Positions 8,925 through 18,028 of a DNA stretch of 64,000 nt are shown here, piece after piece. Each line of letters opens with the position of its first letter. Positions within the stretch are counted from its first letter, which is position 1. The translations under genes were made by a program, and so were the position numbers. The notes under the pieces are model-generated. The model was given only the letters and a program-made list of their open reading frames with translations, was not told the DNA's origin and ran no database searches. The DNA is from Bacteroidia bacterium (GTDB taxonomy: Bacteria; Bacteroidota; Bacteroidia; Chitinophagales; JAUHXS01), in the NCBI GenBank assembly GCA_030426955.1, contig JAUHXS010000004.1, forward strand, positions 1 to 64,000, written 5' to 3'.

Positions 8925-8955
8925 CAAATTTAGTAGGTTTTACGGTAATTCCAAA
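8925..8955 (-). promoter_or_regulatory. hup promoter (TTTG-N19-TAAATTTG)
   Basis: On the minus strand TTTG (8955-8952) is followed after 19 bases by TAAATTTG (8932-8925), matching both boxes of the Bacteroidota sigma-ABfr promoter. The start codon is 49 bases downstream. The rest of the 307-base gap between hup and the repeat-protein gene (8877-9183) is AT-rich and shows no other recognisable feature. Confidence 0.8.
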
Positions 8956-9183
8956 TTTTTTTCTCTCAAAATGACTGATATATCTACAATACAGCATGAT
9001 TAAAGACTTTTCATAAAACATAAATTACTAAAAATCAATTAATTAAACTATGTAAATGTATATTATATTTTTTTCAACATTTTTCCTGCGAAATCCACAA
9101 TTGGCAAAGGTTTTGGCATTTTTCGACCCGTAATATGCTAAATTGGACAATATTTTAGTAAGCAAAACGTATCTTTATTGAAG

Positions 9184-11040
9184 ATGAAGCATACTTTTCA
9201 CGTCTTTGGAATTGCCGTTTTTTTGTTTTTTGTCCATGGGGGAATTGCTCAACAAAACCCATTCCCAAACTCTAAACAACCTTATGAAGAACACAAATCA
9301 AACAGCAATACGAAACGTTACGACATAAAACCTTTTCACCCTACAAACAAGAGAGATAAAACTAATGTGAAGGCCTCTGTTGCCAAGGAGTATGAGACAG
9401 AGTCTCAGTCTTACAAAGCCAAACCAGAAGAGAAGATAGGGATTTTCGGTCCACAAGTAAAGTTTCCATACATGGAGGCTCTCTCAACGAAAAAGAAAAT
9501 TGCTAAGGAATATGAAACCGCTAACCAATCTTTTAAAGTAACTCCATCAAAAGAACCTGCCTTATTAACACCAGTAAAACTCATTCCTATAGAAAAGCAA
9601 GAGACTAAAGCCTCTATTGCTAAAAAATATGAAACTTCTACCCAATCCTTTAAGGCATCGATACCTATCAAATCGGGTATATTCGGTGAATCTGGGGGCA
9701 ATATAGACAAAACGCCTACTTCCGTTCCAAAATCCTTGGCTAAAAGTTATGAGACCTCCACACAATCTTTCAAAGCTCAGGAAAACCAAAAACAAGGAAT
9801 TTTCGGAGAAACAAACGGAAAAGTCAATACCAAGCCCACAAGTGTATCAAAGTCGATAGCTAAAAGATATGAAACAACGTCACAGTCGTATAAAGCATCA
9901 CAAAATAAGAAATCCGGAATATTTGGCGAGTCTGCAGGAAATGTAAGCCAGACACCTACTTCTATTCCCAAATCTTTAGCGAAACAATTTGAAACATCTA
10001 CACAATCTTATAGAGTAACTTCTGTGGAAAAATCAGGAGTATTCGGAGAAACTGGTAAAACAATTGATAGAACACCTCAAAGTATTAGCAAATCAATTGC
10101 AAAAGACTATGAAACCTCTACTCAGTCATTCTATACCAAGATATCTGAAAAAAAGGGAATTTTTGGCGAACAAGTTAAAGCTCCAAATCGCGAGCCTATA
10201 GCAATCAAAAAATCTATAGCAAAGGAACATGAAACTTCTACTCAATCGTTTTACACAAAAGAACTAGAGAAACAAGGCATCTTTGGGGAAACCTCAAAAA
10301 AAGCTCCAGACCAACCTACCGAAGTGAAAAGAAAAATTGCTAAAAGGTATGAAACTGAAATGCAATCTTATTTAATAAGATCAAAAGAAGAAAAAAGTGG
10401 CGTGTTTGGAGAAAGCAATAAAGAAATCGATAAAACACCTTTGACTACTAAGACATCTATCGCTAAAGAATACGAAACAGCCTCTCAATCATTCTATGTT
10501 AAAACAGAACCTAAAAAAGGATTGTTTGGAGAATCCGTTGAATCACCAAAGTCTGCGCCAAGTGTTTCTGCCAAAATTGCTAAAGCATATGAAACAGAAA
10601 GCCAATCTTATAAAGTCTCTGAACAAAAAAAGAAAGGAATTTTTGGAGAGACTGTTAATAATGGAAAAATGGAACCAACAAGCGTAAGCAAAAAAGTAGC
10701 TAAATCTTATGAGAATGGTAACCAGTCATTTTATGTAAGCAATAGCAAAAAAGATGGAATTTTTGGAGATGCTACAAAAATGCGTAGCATGGAGCCAACT
10801 TCGGTAGACGCCAAAACAGCAAAAGAGCACGAAACAGCTGGTCAATCCTATTATGTTAAGAAAAAGGGCAAAAAAGAAATTTTTGGAGAAAAAGCTAATA
10901 AAGTCAGGAAAAGAAGCAAACGTAAGCCTGAAATGGGATTATTCGACCCTGCTATGGACGGTGGCAGAAGTACAAAGAAGCGTAAATACGATAAGAAATC
11001 TCTTGAAGAAGAACCACAAGAGCCAGTTGATAATGAATAA
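9184..11040 (+). CDS. Secreted protein of thirteen 40-residue repeats, function unknown
   Basis: 618 residues from the ATG at 9184; a TTG two codons upstream is also possible. A signal peptide (MKHTFHVFGIAVFLFFVHGG, cleavage near IAQ) leads into about 45 polar residues, then thirteen tandem units of 40 residues. Each unit has two conserved blocks: IAK-x-YETSTQSFK near the start and GIFGE about 18 residues later, joined by variable Lys/Ser/Pro/Thr-rich linkers. The tail is basic (KVRKRSKRKPEMGLFDPAMD) then acidic (EEEPQEPVDNE). I recognise no family, no T9SS sorting domain, no lipobox and no membrane anchor. It lies alone between hup and a convergent DUF899 gene. Confidence 0.85.
   Translation: MKHTFHVFGIAVFLFFVHGGIAQQNPFPNSKQPYEEHKSNSNTKRYDIKPFHPTNKRDKTNVKASVAKEYETESQSYKAKPEEKIGIFGPQVKFPYMEALSTKKKIAKEYETANQSFKVTPSKEPALLTPVKLIPIEKQETKASIAKKYETSTQSFKASIPIKSGIFGESGGNIDKTPTSVPKSLAKSYETSTQSFKAQENQKQGIFGETNGKVNTKPTSVSKSIAKRYETTSQSYKASQNKKSGIFGESAGNVSQTPTSIPKSLAKQFETSTQSYRVTSVEKSGVFGETGKTIDRTPQSISKSIAKDYETSTQSFYTKISEKKGIFGEQVKAPNREPIAIKKSIAKEHETSTQSFYTKELEKQGIFGETSKKAPDQPTEVKRKIAKRYETEMQSYLIRSKEEKSGVFGESNKEIDKTPLTTKTSIAKEYETASQSFYVKTEPKKGLFGESVESPKSAPSVSAKIAKAYETESQSYKVSEQKKKGIFGETVNNGKMEPTSVSKKVAKSYENGNQSFYVSNSKKDGIFGDATKMRSMEPTSVDAKTAKEHETAGQSYYVKKKGKKEIFGEKANKVRKRSKRKPEMGLFDPAMDGGRSTKKRKYDKKSLEEEPQEPVDNE
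9373..10900 (+). repeat. Thirteen tandem coding repeats, period 120 bp
   Basis: The first base of the YET-equivalent codon falls at 9391, 9511, 9628, 9748, 9868, 9988, 10108, 10228, 10348, 10471, 10588, 10708 and 10828. The spacing is therefore 120 bases except for 117/123 adjustments of one codon. Bases have diverged much more than the encoded YET..QSF and IFGE motifs, so the units are old and held by protein-level selection. Unit 2 lacks the IFGE block (PALLTPV instead). Confidence 0.92.
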
Positions 11041-11101
11041 TTAGAAAACTAGAAGTATGAAGTTAGAAAATAGGAGAAAGACCTCCAACTTCTTCTCGGC
11101 T

Positions 11102-11677
11102 TTAATATTCATACTTTGGATGCCAACCATCGGCACCCTTTGGAAACAAATCAAAAAAGTGCCACGCTGAGTTATAATAATCTCCTGGTCCAAAAAAATC
11201 ATAACTGGTCCTGAGAATAGACCCACCTTTTTTTATTAAAGCTGACGCACCTGGAGAATAATATTTTTTTCCATCCTTATGATGTTCAAATCCCAGGTCT
11301 AGAGCAAAATTAGTATCAGCATAACTTATACATGGGAAGTTCCAACTTCTACTAGATGCAAATTCATCTAACACTTCATATTCATTGGGAGACGTTAATA
11401 CAAAGGGCATCCTATCTGAAATTATTTCAGAAAAACCCCTAAAGCCATCTGCCCACATTGTACAATACTTGCATTGCTTGCCCATATTATGAATAATAAG
11501 TAACTCATCTGAATCACCAAAAAGAGACGACAATGTTACATCATTTCCTTGTCTATCCTTAAAATTATAATCTTTGATTTCTTCTAAGGGAAGTTCTTTT
11601 CTAAGGGCTACAACCTCCTCTCTTTGTTTTGCAATAGAAGCTTGTAGCTCGTCGATTTTATTTTGAATATCATTCAT
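11102..11677 (-). CDS. DUF899-like thioredoxin-fold protein
   Basis: 191 residues. An N-terminal helical segment (QNKIDELQASIAKQREEVVA, probably coiled coil) is followed by a thioredoxin-like domain with LLIIHNMGKQCKYCTMWADG, whose CxxC sits at the position of the redox motif, and a C-terminal GPGDYYNSAWHFFDLFPKGA typical of the DUF899 group. Function in this family is uncharacterised; a thiol-redox role is an inference. It lies downstream of kbl on the same strand with a 44-base gap, and converges with the repeat-protein gene. Confidence 0.78.
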   Translation of the reverse strand: MNDIQNKIDELQASIAKQREEVVALRKELPLEEIKDYNFKDRQGNDVTLSSLFGDSDELLIIHNMGKQCKYCTMWADGFRGFSEIISDRMPFVLTSPNEYEVLDEFASSRSWNFPCISYADTNFALDLGFEHHKDGKKYYSPGASALIKKGGSILRTSYDFFGPGDYYNSAWHFFDLFPKGADGWHPKYEY

Positions 11678-11721
11678 ACCTTGTATCTCACTAATTCCTG
11701 CTTCCTAGCCCCTCATCCCTC

Positions 11722-12912
11722 TCAATTAATCACACCTAGTTCCTTTCCAATCTTTGTAAAAGCTTCAATAGCTTTATCTAAATGCTCCCTAGTATGTCCT
11801 GCAGAAACTTGCACCCTAATTCTAGCTTGTTCTTTTGGCACAACTGGATAAAAGAATCCAATTACATAGATGCCCTCAGCTAATAGCTTATCGGCAAATA
11901 CTTGTGAAAGCTTAGCATCATAAAGCATCACTGGCACTATAGCATGAACCCCTTCTTTAATATCAAAGCCAGCCTCTACCATCTTACCCCTAAAGTAAGT
12001 AGTGTTTTCTTCGAGCTTATCTCTTAACTCGGTTGTCTCACTTAAAAGATCAAAGACTTGCATGGCCGCTCCAACGATAGATGGAGCAAGAGAATTAGAA
12101 AACAAGTAAGGTCTTGAGCGCTGTCTTAACATTTCAATTACTTCTTTTTTTCCTGAAGTAAATCCTCCCATAGCACCTCCTAATGCCTTGCCTAAAGTAC
12201 TTGTTACAATATCAACTCTACCTATAACATCACAATGCTCAATACTACCTCTTCCAGTTTTGCCAACAAAGCCAGTAGCATGGCTATCGTCTACCATCAC
12301 CATAGCATCATACTGATCTGCTAAATCACACACCTTGTCTAATTGAGCGATGTAACCATCCATGGAAAAAACACCATCGGTAACGATTAACTTTCTTCTA
12401 CACCCCGCAGCTGCTTTCAATTGTGCCTCGAGATCTGCCATATCATTATTGGCATATCTGAATCTTTGGGCTTTACATAGACGTACACCATCAATGATAG
12501 AAGCATGATTTAAAGCATCAGAAATAATAGCATCTTCTGCTCCTAGCAATGGCTCAAACACTCCTCCATTGGCATCAAAACAAGCAGCATATAAAATAGT
12601 ATCTTCTGTGCCTAAAAACTTAGATATTTTAGCTTCTAGTTCCTTATGTATATCCTGCGTGCCACAGATAAATCTTACAGACGACATTCCATAGCCATGT
12701 GTGTCAAGCGCTTTCTTTGCTGCTTCTATTACCTTAGGATGGGAAGACAATCCAAGATAATTGTTAGCGCAAAAGTTGAGCACCGTTTCTCCTGTTGAAA
12801 CTTTTATTTCAGCTCCCTGCTCTGTAGTGATTATTCTTTCTTTTTTAAATAATCCTGCTGCTTCTATCTCTTTTAATTCTTCGCCAATGGTTTGAGGTAT
12901 AGTTGTATTCAT
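11722..12912 (-). CDS. kbl: Glycine C-acetyltransferase (2-amino-3-ketobutyrate CoA ligase)
   Basis: 396 residues. This PLP enzyme cleaves 2-amino-3-ketobutyrate with CoA to glycine and acetyl-CoA in threonine breakdown. It belongs to the alpha-oxoamine synthase family: [50 protein letters not shown], and the PLP lysine K242 in [13 protein letters not shown]. Length is as in Escherichia coli. The related BioF, HemA and serine palmitoyltransferase share the fold; the [13 protein letters not shown] pattern favours Kbl. No threonine dehydrogenase gene is adjacent. A strong hairpin sits 17 bases before the start codon. Confidence 0.95.
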   Translation of the reverse strand: MNTTIPQTIGEELKEIEAAGLFKKERIITTEQGAEIKVSTGETVLNFCANNYLGLSSHPKVIEAAKKALDTHGYGMSSVRFICGTQDIHKELEAKISKFLGTEDTILYAACFDANGGVFEPLLGAEDAIISDALNHASIIDGVRLCKAQRFRYANNDMADLEAQLKAAAGCRRKLIVTDGVFSMDGYIAQLDKVCDLADQYDAMVMVDDSHATGFVGKTGRGSIEHCDVIGRVDIVTSTLGKALGGAMGGFTSGKKEVIEMLRQRSRPYLFSNSLAPSIVGAAMQVFDLLSETTELRDKLEENTTYFRGKMVEAGFDIKEGVHAIVPVMLYDAKLSQVFADKLLAEGIYVIGFFYPVVPKEQARIRVQVSAGHTREHLDKAIEAFTKIGKELGVIN

Positions 12913-12928
12913 TTTTTATATTTTTTGG

Positions 12929-12961
12929 ACAAATTCGGAGTTCAATTCCGAATTTGTCCAT
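12929..12961. other. 13-bp perfect-stem hairpin between asnS and kbl
   Basis: GGACAAATTCGGA (12929-12941) pairs perfectly with TCCGAATTTGTCC (12949-12961) around a 7-base loop. T-runs flank it only on the plus strand, whereas both neighbouring genes are on the minus strand, where the RNA would have A-runs on both sides. It therefore does not look like a normal terminator for asnS. It could be a leader structure for kbl or a terminator for plus-strand RNA. Confidence 0.85.
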
Positions 12962-12976
12962 TTTTTTAATCAAAGG

Positions 12977-14497
12977 TCAAGGAAATAACCTCCCATACAT
13001 TCTCGGAAAAGGAATACTTTCTCGAATATGTTTGGTGTTGCAGATCCAACAAATTAACCGTTCAAGACCCAGTCCAAATCCTGCATGAGGTACGGAGCCA
13101 TATTTTCTAAGATCTAAATACCATTCAAAGGCTTCCATCGGTAAGTCATGAACTTTTATTTGTGCAATCAATTTTTCTTTGTCTTCTTCTCTTACACTTC
13201 CTCCAACGATCTCCCCAAAACCTTCAGGTGCTAGCACATCAACTCCTTGCACAAAATCAGGATCATCATCTACTTCTTTCATGTAAAAAGCCTTAATTTT
13301 TTTAGGCCAGTTATATACCATAATGGGCACTTCAAACAGTCTTGTCAAAACAGTTTCATCTGATCCCCCAAAGTCTTCACCAAATTGGAAGTTTCTAGCT
13401 GACTCTAACCATTGAGGTATATTTTCTTCTTTTTCTTTTAACTCCTTTATCTCTGCTTTAAGTGTATCAATTTTATTTCTGTTAAAATTGACTTCTCCTT
13501 TTTTCATGCCGCCAGCATTAATCTTTGCTTCACGCTCTTCTATCTCAGCTTCTTTATCTGTGATTTCTTGTTTAACTTGCCCCAAATCCTCTTCTAAAAG
13601 TTTAATGGCATTTCTACCTTCTACATCTTTCTCTCCTTTAATAATAGCGACAGCATCTGTATAACTCATTCTTGGGAAGCTAGTCTCTGTTAGTTTTTGT
13701 AATAGTGATGTATCACGATCTAAGGTTTCTAGTTCTGTTTTACATTCCTCAATCGTCCTTTTCACGACAGACTTAATAAAAGACTCAATTAAATCCATGT
13801 TCATCTTGGCATCGTAAAAAGCCATCTCTGGTTCTATCATCCAGAATTCAGATAAGTGCCTTCTGGTCTTAGACTTTTCTGCTCTGAAAGTTGGTCCAAA
13901 AGTATAGATACGTCCTAATGCCATAGCCATTGCCTCCCCATACAACTGACCTGTTTGTGCCAAATAAGCTTGCTCTCCATAGAAATCCGTCTCAAATAAT
14001 GTTGTTGAACCTTCTGCCGCATTTCCAGTAAATATTGGAGAGTCCATCTGCATAAAGCCATTCTTCTGGAAAAAACGATGAATATTATATATCACTTTAT
14101 TCCGAACACGCATCGTAGCCCATTGTTTCTTTGAACGCAACCACAAATGTCGCTTGTCCATTAAGAAATCGACACCATGCTCTTTCTTGGCAATGGGGTA
14201 TTCCTCTGCAACTTGGTATATATTGAGCTTGCTCACTTGAATCTCGAAACCGCCTATTTGCCTTTCATCTTTTACCACCTGTCCTTCAATTTCAACTGAA
14301 GACTCTAACCCAATCTTAGTGGCATTATTAAAAGTCGCTTCGTCAACACTGTTTTGATCTACAATACATTGAATAAACCCTGTGCCATCTCTTAACACAA
14401 TAAAAAATAAGCCTTTCCCTGACCTTTTGTTGGCAATCCAACCTTTCAGGTTGACAGTCTGGCCTTCAAAGTTACTTATACCCTCTATGAAATGCAT
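12977..14497 (-). CDS. asnS: Asparaginyl-tRNA synthetase
   Basis: 506 residues, class IIb synthetase charging tRNA-Asn. The N-terminal OB-fold anticodon domain (VNLKGWIANKRSGKGLFFIV, about 1-110) precedes the catalytic core with motif 2 (FRAEKSKTRRHLSEFWMIEP) and motif 3 (GFGLGLERLICWICNTKHIR). Roughly residues 295-365 form a charged, coiled-coil-like insertion (QEITDKEAEIEEREAKI, KAEIKELKEKEENIP) that the 466-residue E. coli enzyme lacks. It lies 12 bases after accA and is probably co-transcribed with it. Confidence 0.97.
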   Translation of the reverse strand: MHFIEGISNFEGQTVNLKGWIANKRSGKGLFFIVLRDGTGFIQCIVDQNSVDEATFNNATKIGLESSVEIEGQVVKDERQIGGFEIQVSKLNIYQVAEEYPIAKKEHGVDFLMDKRHLWLRSKKQWATMRVRNKVIYNIHRFFQKNGFMQMDSPIFTGNAAEGSTTLFETDFYGEQAYLAQTGQLYGEAMAMALGRIYTFGPTFRAEKSKTRRHLSEFWMIEPEMAFYDAKMNMDLIESFIKSVVKRTIEECKTELETLDRDTSLLQKLTETSFPRMSYTDAVAIIKGEKDVEGRNAIKLLEEDLGQVKQEITDKEAEIEEREAKINAGGMKKGEVNFNRNKIDTLKAEIKELKEKEENIPQWLESARNFQFGEDFGGSDETVLTRLFEVPIMVYNWPKKIKAFYMKEVDDDPDFVQGVDVLAPEGFGEIVGGSVREEDKEKLIAQIKVHDLPMEAFEWYLDLRKYGSVPHAGFGLGLERLICWICNTKHIRESIPFPRMYGRLFP

Positions 14498-14509
14498 TGC
14501 TAATTATAA

Positions 14510-15463
14510 TTAAACCTCCTCGTAAAAACCCATTGAAGAAAACTTCTTGATTCGATCTTCAATCCTTTTTTCAGGCTTCAATGCCGATAACTCTTCAATA
14601 TGATGTTTTATTTCTTTTTTGAGAATTTTAGCCATCTCTTCTGGGTTACTATGCGCGCCGCCCACTGGTTCTTTAATAACACCATCGACCAAACCAAAGC
14701 TGTGCATATGATCTGATGTTAACTTCAATGCTTCGGCAGCTTCCTCTTTATGATCCCAGCTTCTCCAAAGAATAGACGAACAAGACTCTGGCGAAATAAC
14801 AGAATACCAAGTATTTTCAAGCATTAAAACTCGATCTCCTATGCCTATTCCTAAAGCTCCACCAGATGCTCCCTCTCCAATAACTATACACACAACGGGA
14901 ACTTTCAATCTCGTCATTTCAAACAAATTTCTAGCGATTGCTTCGCCTTGCCCCCTCTCCTCTGCTTCCAATCCAGGATATGCTCCTGGAGTGTCAATTA
15001 AACATACAATTGGCTTATCAAAACGCTCTGCCATTTTCATTAGCCTTAAAGCTTTACGATAACCTTCTGGGTTTGCCATACCAAAATTTCGATATTGGCG
15101 CATCTTCGTATTAATCCCTTTTTGATGACCAATAAACATCACCGTTTGCCCATCTACATCTCCTAAGCCCCCAACAATAGCCTTGTCATCTTTTACATTT
15201 CTATCTCCGTGTAACTCAACAAAGTTCTTGCAGATTTTTTCAATGTAGTGTAACGTATAAGGTCGATCAGGATGTCTAGAAAGTTGAACTTTTTGCCAAC
15301 CAGTCAGATTAGAGTAAATCTCTTTTTGTTGCTTCCTGATTTTTTTATTCAGCTCAGCAACAGTTTTACTAACATCTACTTTGCCCTCTTCTTCAACTTG
15401 TTTTAGCTTTGCAAGCTGTTCATGCAATTCTGCTATGGGTTGTTCGAAATCTAAAAAAACCAT
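14510..15463 (-). CDS. accA: Acetyl-CoA carboxylase carboxyltransferase subunit alpha
   Basis: 317 residues. With AccD it transfers the carboxyl group from biotin to acetyl-CoA, the committed step of fatty acid synthesis. The crotonase-like fold shows [60 protein letters not shown] and the [13 protein letters not shown] segment. The N-terminus is the usual helical region ([20 protein letters not shown]). It is the first gene of a two-gene unit with asnS. Confidence 0.97.
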   Translation of the reverse strand: MVFLDFEQPIAELHEQLAKLKQVEEEGKVDVSKTVAELNKKIRKQQKEIYSNLTGWQKVQLSRHPDRPYTLHYIEKICKNFVELHGDRNVKDDKAIVGGLGDVDGQTVMFIGHQKGINTKMRQYRNFGMANPEGYRKALRLMKMAERFDKPIVCLIDTPGAYPGLEAEERGQGEAIARNLFEMTRLKVPVVCIVIGEGASGGALGIGIGDRVLMLENTWYSVISPESCSSILWRSWDHKEEAAEALKLTSDHMHSFGLVDGVIKEPVGGAHSNPEEMAKILKKEIKHHIEELSALKPEKRIEDRIKKFSSMGFYEEV

Positions 15464-15621
15464 AAATTTCTTAATTGGGTTAGGAGAACAATATTACGTA
15501 TTTCCTATTAAGCGTACAACAAAATAGTATCATAAACTCTATAGAAACAGTTAAAAAATGTTGATAATAAAACTACTTGCTTTGAAACAAAGTCCAGTTT
15601 TGATCGTAGTTTAAAGTACAG

Positions 15622-16026
15622 ATGGAAGTCATGCCTTGCTTTAAATACATTCTGCTAACAACTATAACTTGGGTTTTTCTAGGTCTTTGTTATGCCCAAG
15701 AGGGAGAAGATGGATATGAAGAAGAATATTGGCATAATGGCAACCTAAAAAGCAAGGGAGGGTATTTAGCTGGCATTAAGAATGGCCCTTGGGAATATTA
15801 TTTTATTGATGGAAGTATTTATCAAAGGGGGAAATATTGCGTGGATACAAACCCAGATACTATTATTGTGGTAGATCCAGAAACATTAGAAGAACATATA
15901 AAAGTTGTCAAACAGGAACATCCAGTTAAACATGATATGTGGTTGGAATATGACAGAGATGGTACTTTACTTCGTGAAACCTTGTATATTAGGGGAATGC
16001 TTGTGAGCGATGTGAAACACTTTTAA
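15622..16026 (+). CDS. Secreted MORN-repeat (YwqK-like) protein
   Basis: 134 residues with an N-terminal signal peptide (CFKYILLTTITWVFLGLCYA). Two or three MORN-type motifs follow: EEYWHNGNLKSKGGYLAGIK with NGPWEYYF, then DGSIYQRGKY, then WLEYDRDGTLLRE. Such repeats form beta-hairpin ladders and are common in Bacteroidota secreted proteins; no activity can be inferred. ATG codons at 15622 and 15631 are both possible starts. It ends one base before the rhodanese gene and is probably co-transcribed with it. Confidence 0.8.
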   Translation: MEVMPCFKYILLTTITWVFLGLCYAQEGEDGYEEEYWHNGNLKSKGGYLAGIKNGPWEYYFIDGSIYQRGKYCVDTNPDTIIVVDPETLEEHIKVVKQEHPVKHDMWLEYDRDGTLLRETLYIRGMLVSDVKHF

Positions 16027-16027
16027 G

Positions 16028-16537
16028 ATGATCAATCGCACATTTTGTTGCATATCTATGGTACTCTCTATGTTTTTTATTGCTAACGGACAAGGAAAAG
16101 TTCAAAGTGCAGCCTATAATTTAATGCTTAAGACGCTTTTAAGTCATTCTGTCAATGAAATATCTGTTGACTCAGTTGACACCGCACAAGATTTAATATT
16201 CTTAGACACAAGAGAAAAGGAAGAGTATGATGTAAGCCATATCAAAGATGCTATATGGGTTGGATATGATGATTTTAAAAATCCAAGAGTTTCAGGCATT
16301 GACAAAGATTCTAAAATTATAGTCTATTGCTCTGTTGGTTATCGAAGTGAAAAAGTAGCAGAGAAGCTAAACCAAGAAGGTTTTAGCGATGTCTCTAACT
16401 TATATGGTGGGATTTTTGAATGGAAAAACCAAAGATTTCCAGTCTACAATGGAGAAGAAGAGACTCAAAATGTTCATGCCTACAGTAAAACATGGGGCAT
16501 TTGGCTCAATAATGGAAATAAAGTTTATGAGAAATAA
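16028..16537 (+). CDS. Exported rhodanese-domain protein
   Basis: 169 residues. A signal peptide (FCCISMVLSMFFIANGQ) is followed by one rhodanese domain (about 45-140) with IFLDTREKEEYDVSHIKDAI and the active loop IVYCSVGYRSEKVAEKL, whose Cys would carry persulfide sulfur. NLYGGIFEWKNQ is the conserved segment after the active site. Export implies a periplasmic or surface sulfur-transfer role; the natural substrate is unknown. It follows the MORN gene by one base and converges with tryptophan dioxygenase, 12 bases away. Confidence 0.88.
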   Translation: MINRTFCCISMVLSMFFIANGQGKVQSAAYNLMLKTLLSHSVNEISVDSVDTAQDLIFLDTREKEEYDVSHIKDAIWVGYDDFKNPRVSGIDKDSKIIVYCSVGYRSEKVAEKLNQEGFSDVSNLYGGIFEWKNQRFPVYNGEEETQNVHAYSKTWGIWLNNGNKVYEK

Positions 16538-16549
16538 AAAGTAGTCAAA

Positions 16550-17497
16550 TCAAGACAACTTCTGATATCCTTCCAAATTATCGACGCCCCAATTTTCGAT
16601 TTCTTTCTCCGACCAAAGGGACGGGTAAAATATTCGCTTTTGATATTTGGGATGCATATACTTTTTCCAGTCACTTCCACCCGTAGCTTCAGCCTCTTCT
16701 TTCCCACTATCTAAGTACTTACCAGCAGCCTTGTAGTGAGACATTACCCAGCTTATATTCACTGTGTGATCATAATGTCGCATTGCATTTTTAAGCGTAA
16801 GGTCATTACGCTCATCTTCTGGTAGAGACTTGTATCGAGTATAGAGGTTTAACTTATTATAGGTCTGCATAAACACGATAAAGTCATCCATATATCGCTT
16901 TTCAAAGTTCTTCAGCAACATGGTTTTTTTACCAGTTTTATAATCCTTGCCTGCAGCTTGCCAGTATAAGTGATCATAAGCATGAGAAAAAGGCGTATTC
17001 CTATCGATTGTTGCTCTAAAACGTATATCAATCAAATTGATTAACTCGGTAGAACCAAATTCAATCATACGATATTGAGCGCTTTGAAAGCCACTTGCTG
17101 GCGTAAGTGTATTTCTAAACTTCATGTATTGCTCCACTTCCATTCCCTTGCCCATGATCTCAAATGAAGAGGATAACATGTCAAAGTAACGACTAATTCT
17201 ATCCAACCTTTGAGCAAAGAACTTTGTAGTTAAATCTTCTTTAAATGCCACCTGTTCAATTTCCCATAATATCATCTTAAACAATAGTTCATTGATTTGA
17301 TGATACATAATAAAAACCATCTCATCTGGCTGATTGGTTCTTTGAATTTGCAAATTCAATAAAGAGTCCGTTTTTATATAATCCCAATAGGTAATTGGAG
17401 TTGAGTACAATAGTCCTTCCAAGTGTGTATTCACATCTTGATCCATTGCACTATACTTGTCCTTTAATTGCTCTAAAATATCTTTATTGATTTCCAT
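16550..17497 (-). CDS. kynA: Tryptophan 2,3-dioxygenase family protein
   Basis: 315 residues. The family opens the indole ring of tryptophan to N-formylkynurenine using haem and oxygen, the first step of the kynurenine pathway. Diagnostic segments are TYWDYIKTDSLLNLQIQR, EMVFIMYHQINELLFKMILW (with the distal-site histidine), ASGFQSAQYRMIEFGS, and the C-terminal ATGGSDWKKYM, which matches the family's GGSxGxxYL-type loop. No other kynurenine gene is adjacent. Confidence 0.9.
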   Translation of the reverse strand: MEINKDILEQLKDKYSAMDQDVNTHLEGLLYSTPITYWDYIKTDSLLNLQIQRTNQPDEMVFIMYHQINELLFKMILWEIEQVAFKEDLTTKFFAQRLDRISRYFDMLSSSFEIMGKGMEVEQYMKFRNTLTPASGFQSAQYRMIEFGSTELINLIDIRFRATIDRNTPFSHAYDHLYWQAAGKDYKTGKKTMLLKNFEKRYMDDFIVFMQTYNKLNLYTRYKSLPEDERNDLTLKNAMRHYDHTVNISWVMSHYKAAGKYLDSGKEEAEATGGSDWKKYMHPKYQKRIFYPSLWSEKEIENWGVDNLEGYQKLS

Positions 17498-17545
17498 TTT
17501 TTCTGAATTTGAAACATACTTATTACTACTGAACTATCATTGTTA

Positions 17546-18028
17546 TTACAAATCCAATACCCCAAAAGCTTCGTTATAAGGTCTTGAAATATCAAGGATT
17601 TCAAATTTAGGATTTATCCTTTTCTTAAGATTATCATAAGAGCTTTGCGAACGACTATCCGAGGTTACAAAATAAGTAACTGATTTATCTAAGTCTGCTT
17701 GGGCAAAAAGTTTCGAATCATTAGGAATTATAGCCCTTGGAGAAAGCTTATCTTTGCTAATCTTATTCTCCTCAAATATAACCTCGGCAAACTCCCCTGT
17801 TTTAACCGCATGATCTAAATTAAAAGGAACTATTTGTATGTTCTTCAAAGGTAATTCATCTATTTTTCCTTTAACGCAATACTCGGCGATTGAAATTGTT
17901 GATATTTTTAATGTAATATCTTCCTCAAGAAAGTACTTAAAATAACCTTTTGCATTACCGTGCAGAAAATCTTCATCATTTAAAAGTCGAACAAAAAAGC
18001 TTGTATCTAATAGCACGCTATGCCTCAT
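17546..18028 (-). CDS. PIN-domain protein, putative toxin nuclease
   Basis: 160 residues. The PIN fold is recognisable from VLLDTSFFVRLLNDEDF (first acidic residue), STISIAEYCVKG (second), and the later PNDSKLFAQADLDKSVTYFV ending in TSDSRS, which holds the remaining acidic residues. PIN proteins of this type are metal-dependent RNases and often VapC-like toxins. The gene overlaps the upstream gene by 11 bases, and its ATG follows a GGAGGG that also encodes the partner's last residues, pointing to translational coupling. A VapC-like role is inferred; the partner is not a recognisable VapB. Confidence 0.8.
   Translation of the reverse strand: MRHSVLLDTSFFVRLLNDEDFLHGNAKGYFKYFLEEDITLKISTISIAEYCVKGKIDELPLKNIQIVPFNLDHAVKTGEFAEVIFEENKISKDKLSPRAIIPNDSKLFAQADLDKSVTYFVTSDSRSQSSYDNLKKRINPKFEILDISRPYNEAFGVLDL

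Noticed and set aside
8877-8927. Longer HU protein starting at 8927
   Set aside because: The extra 17 residues would lie across the promoter boxes, and [12 protein letters not shown] is the conserved HU start.
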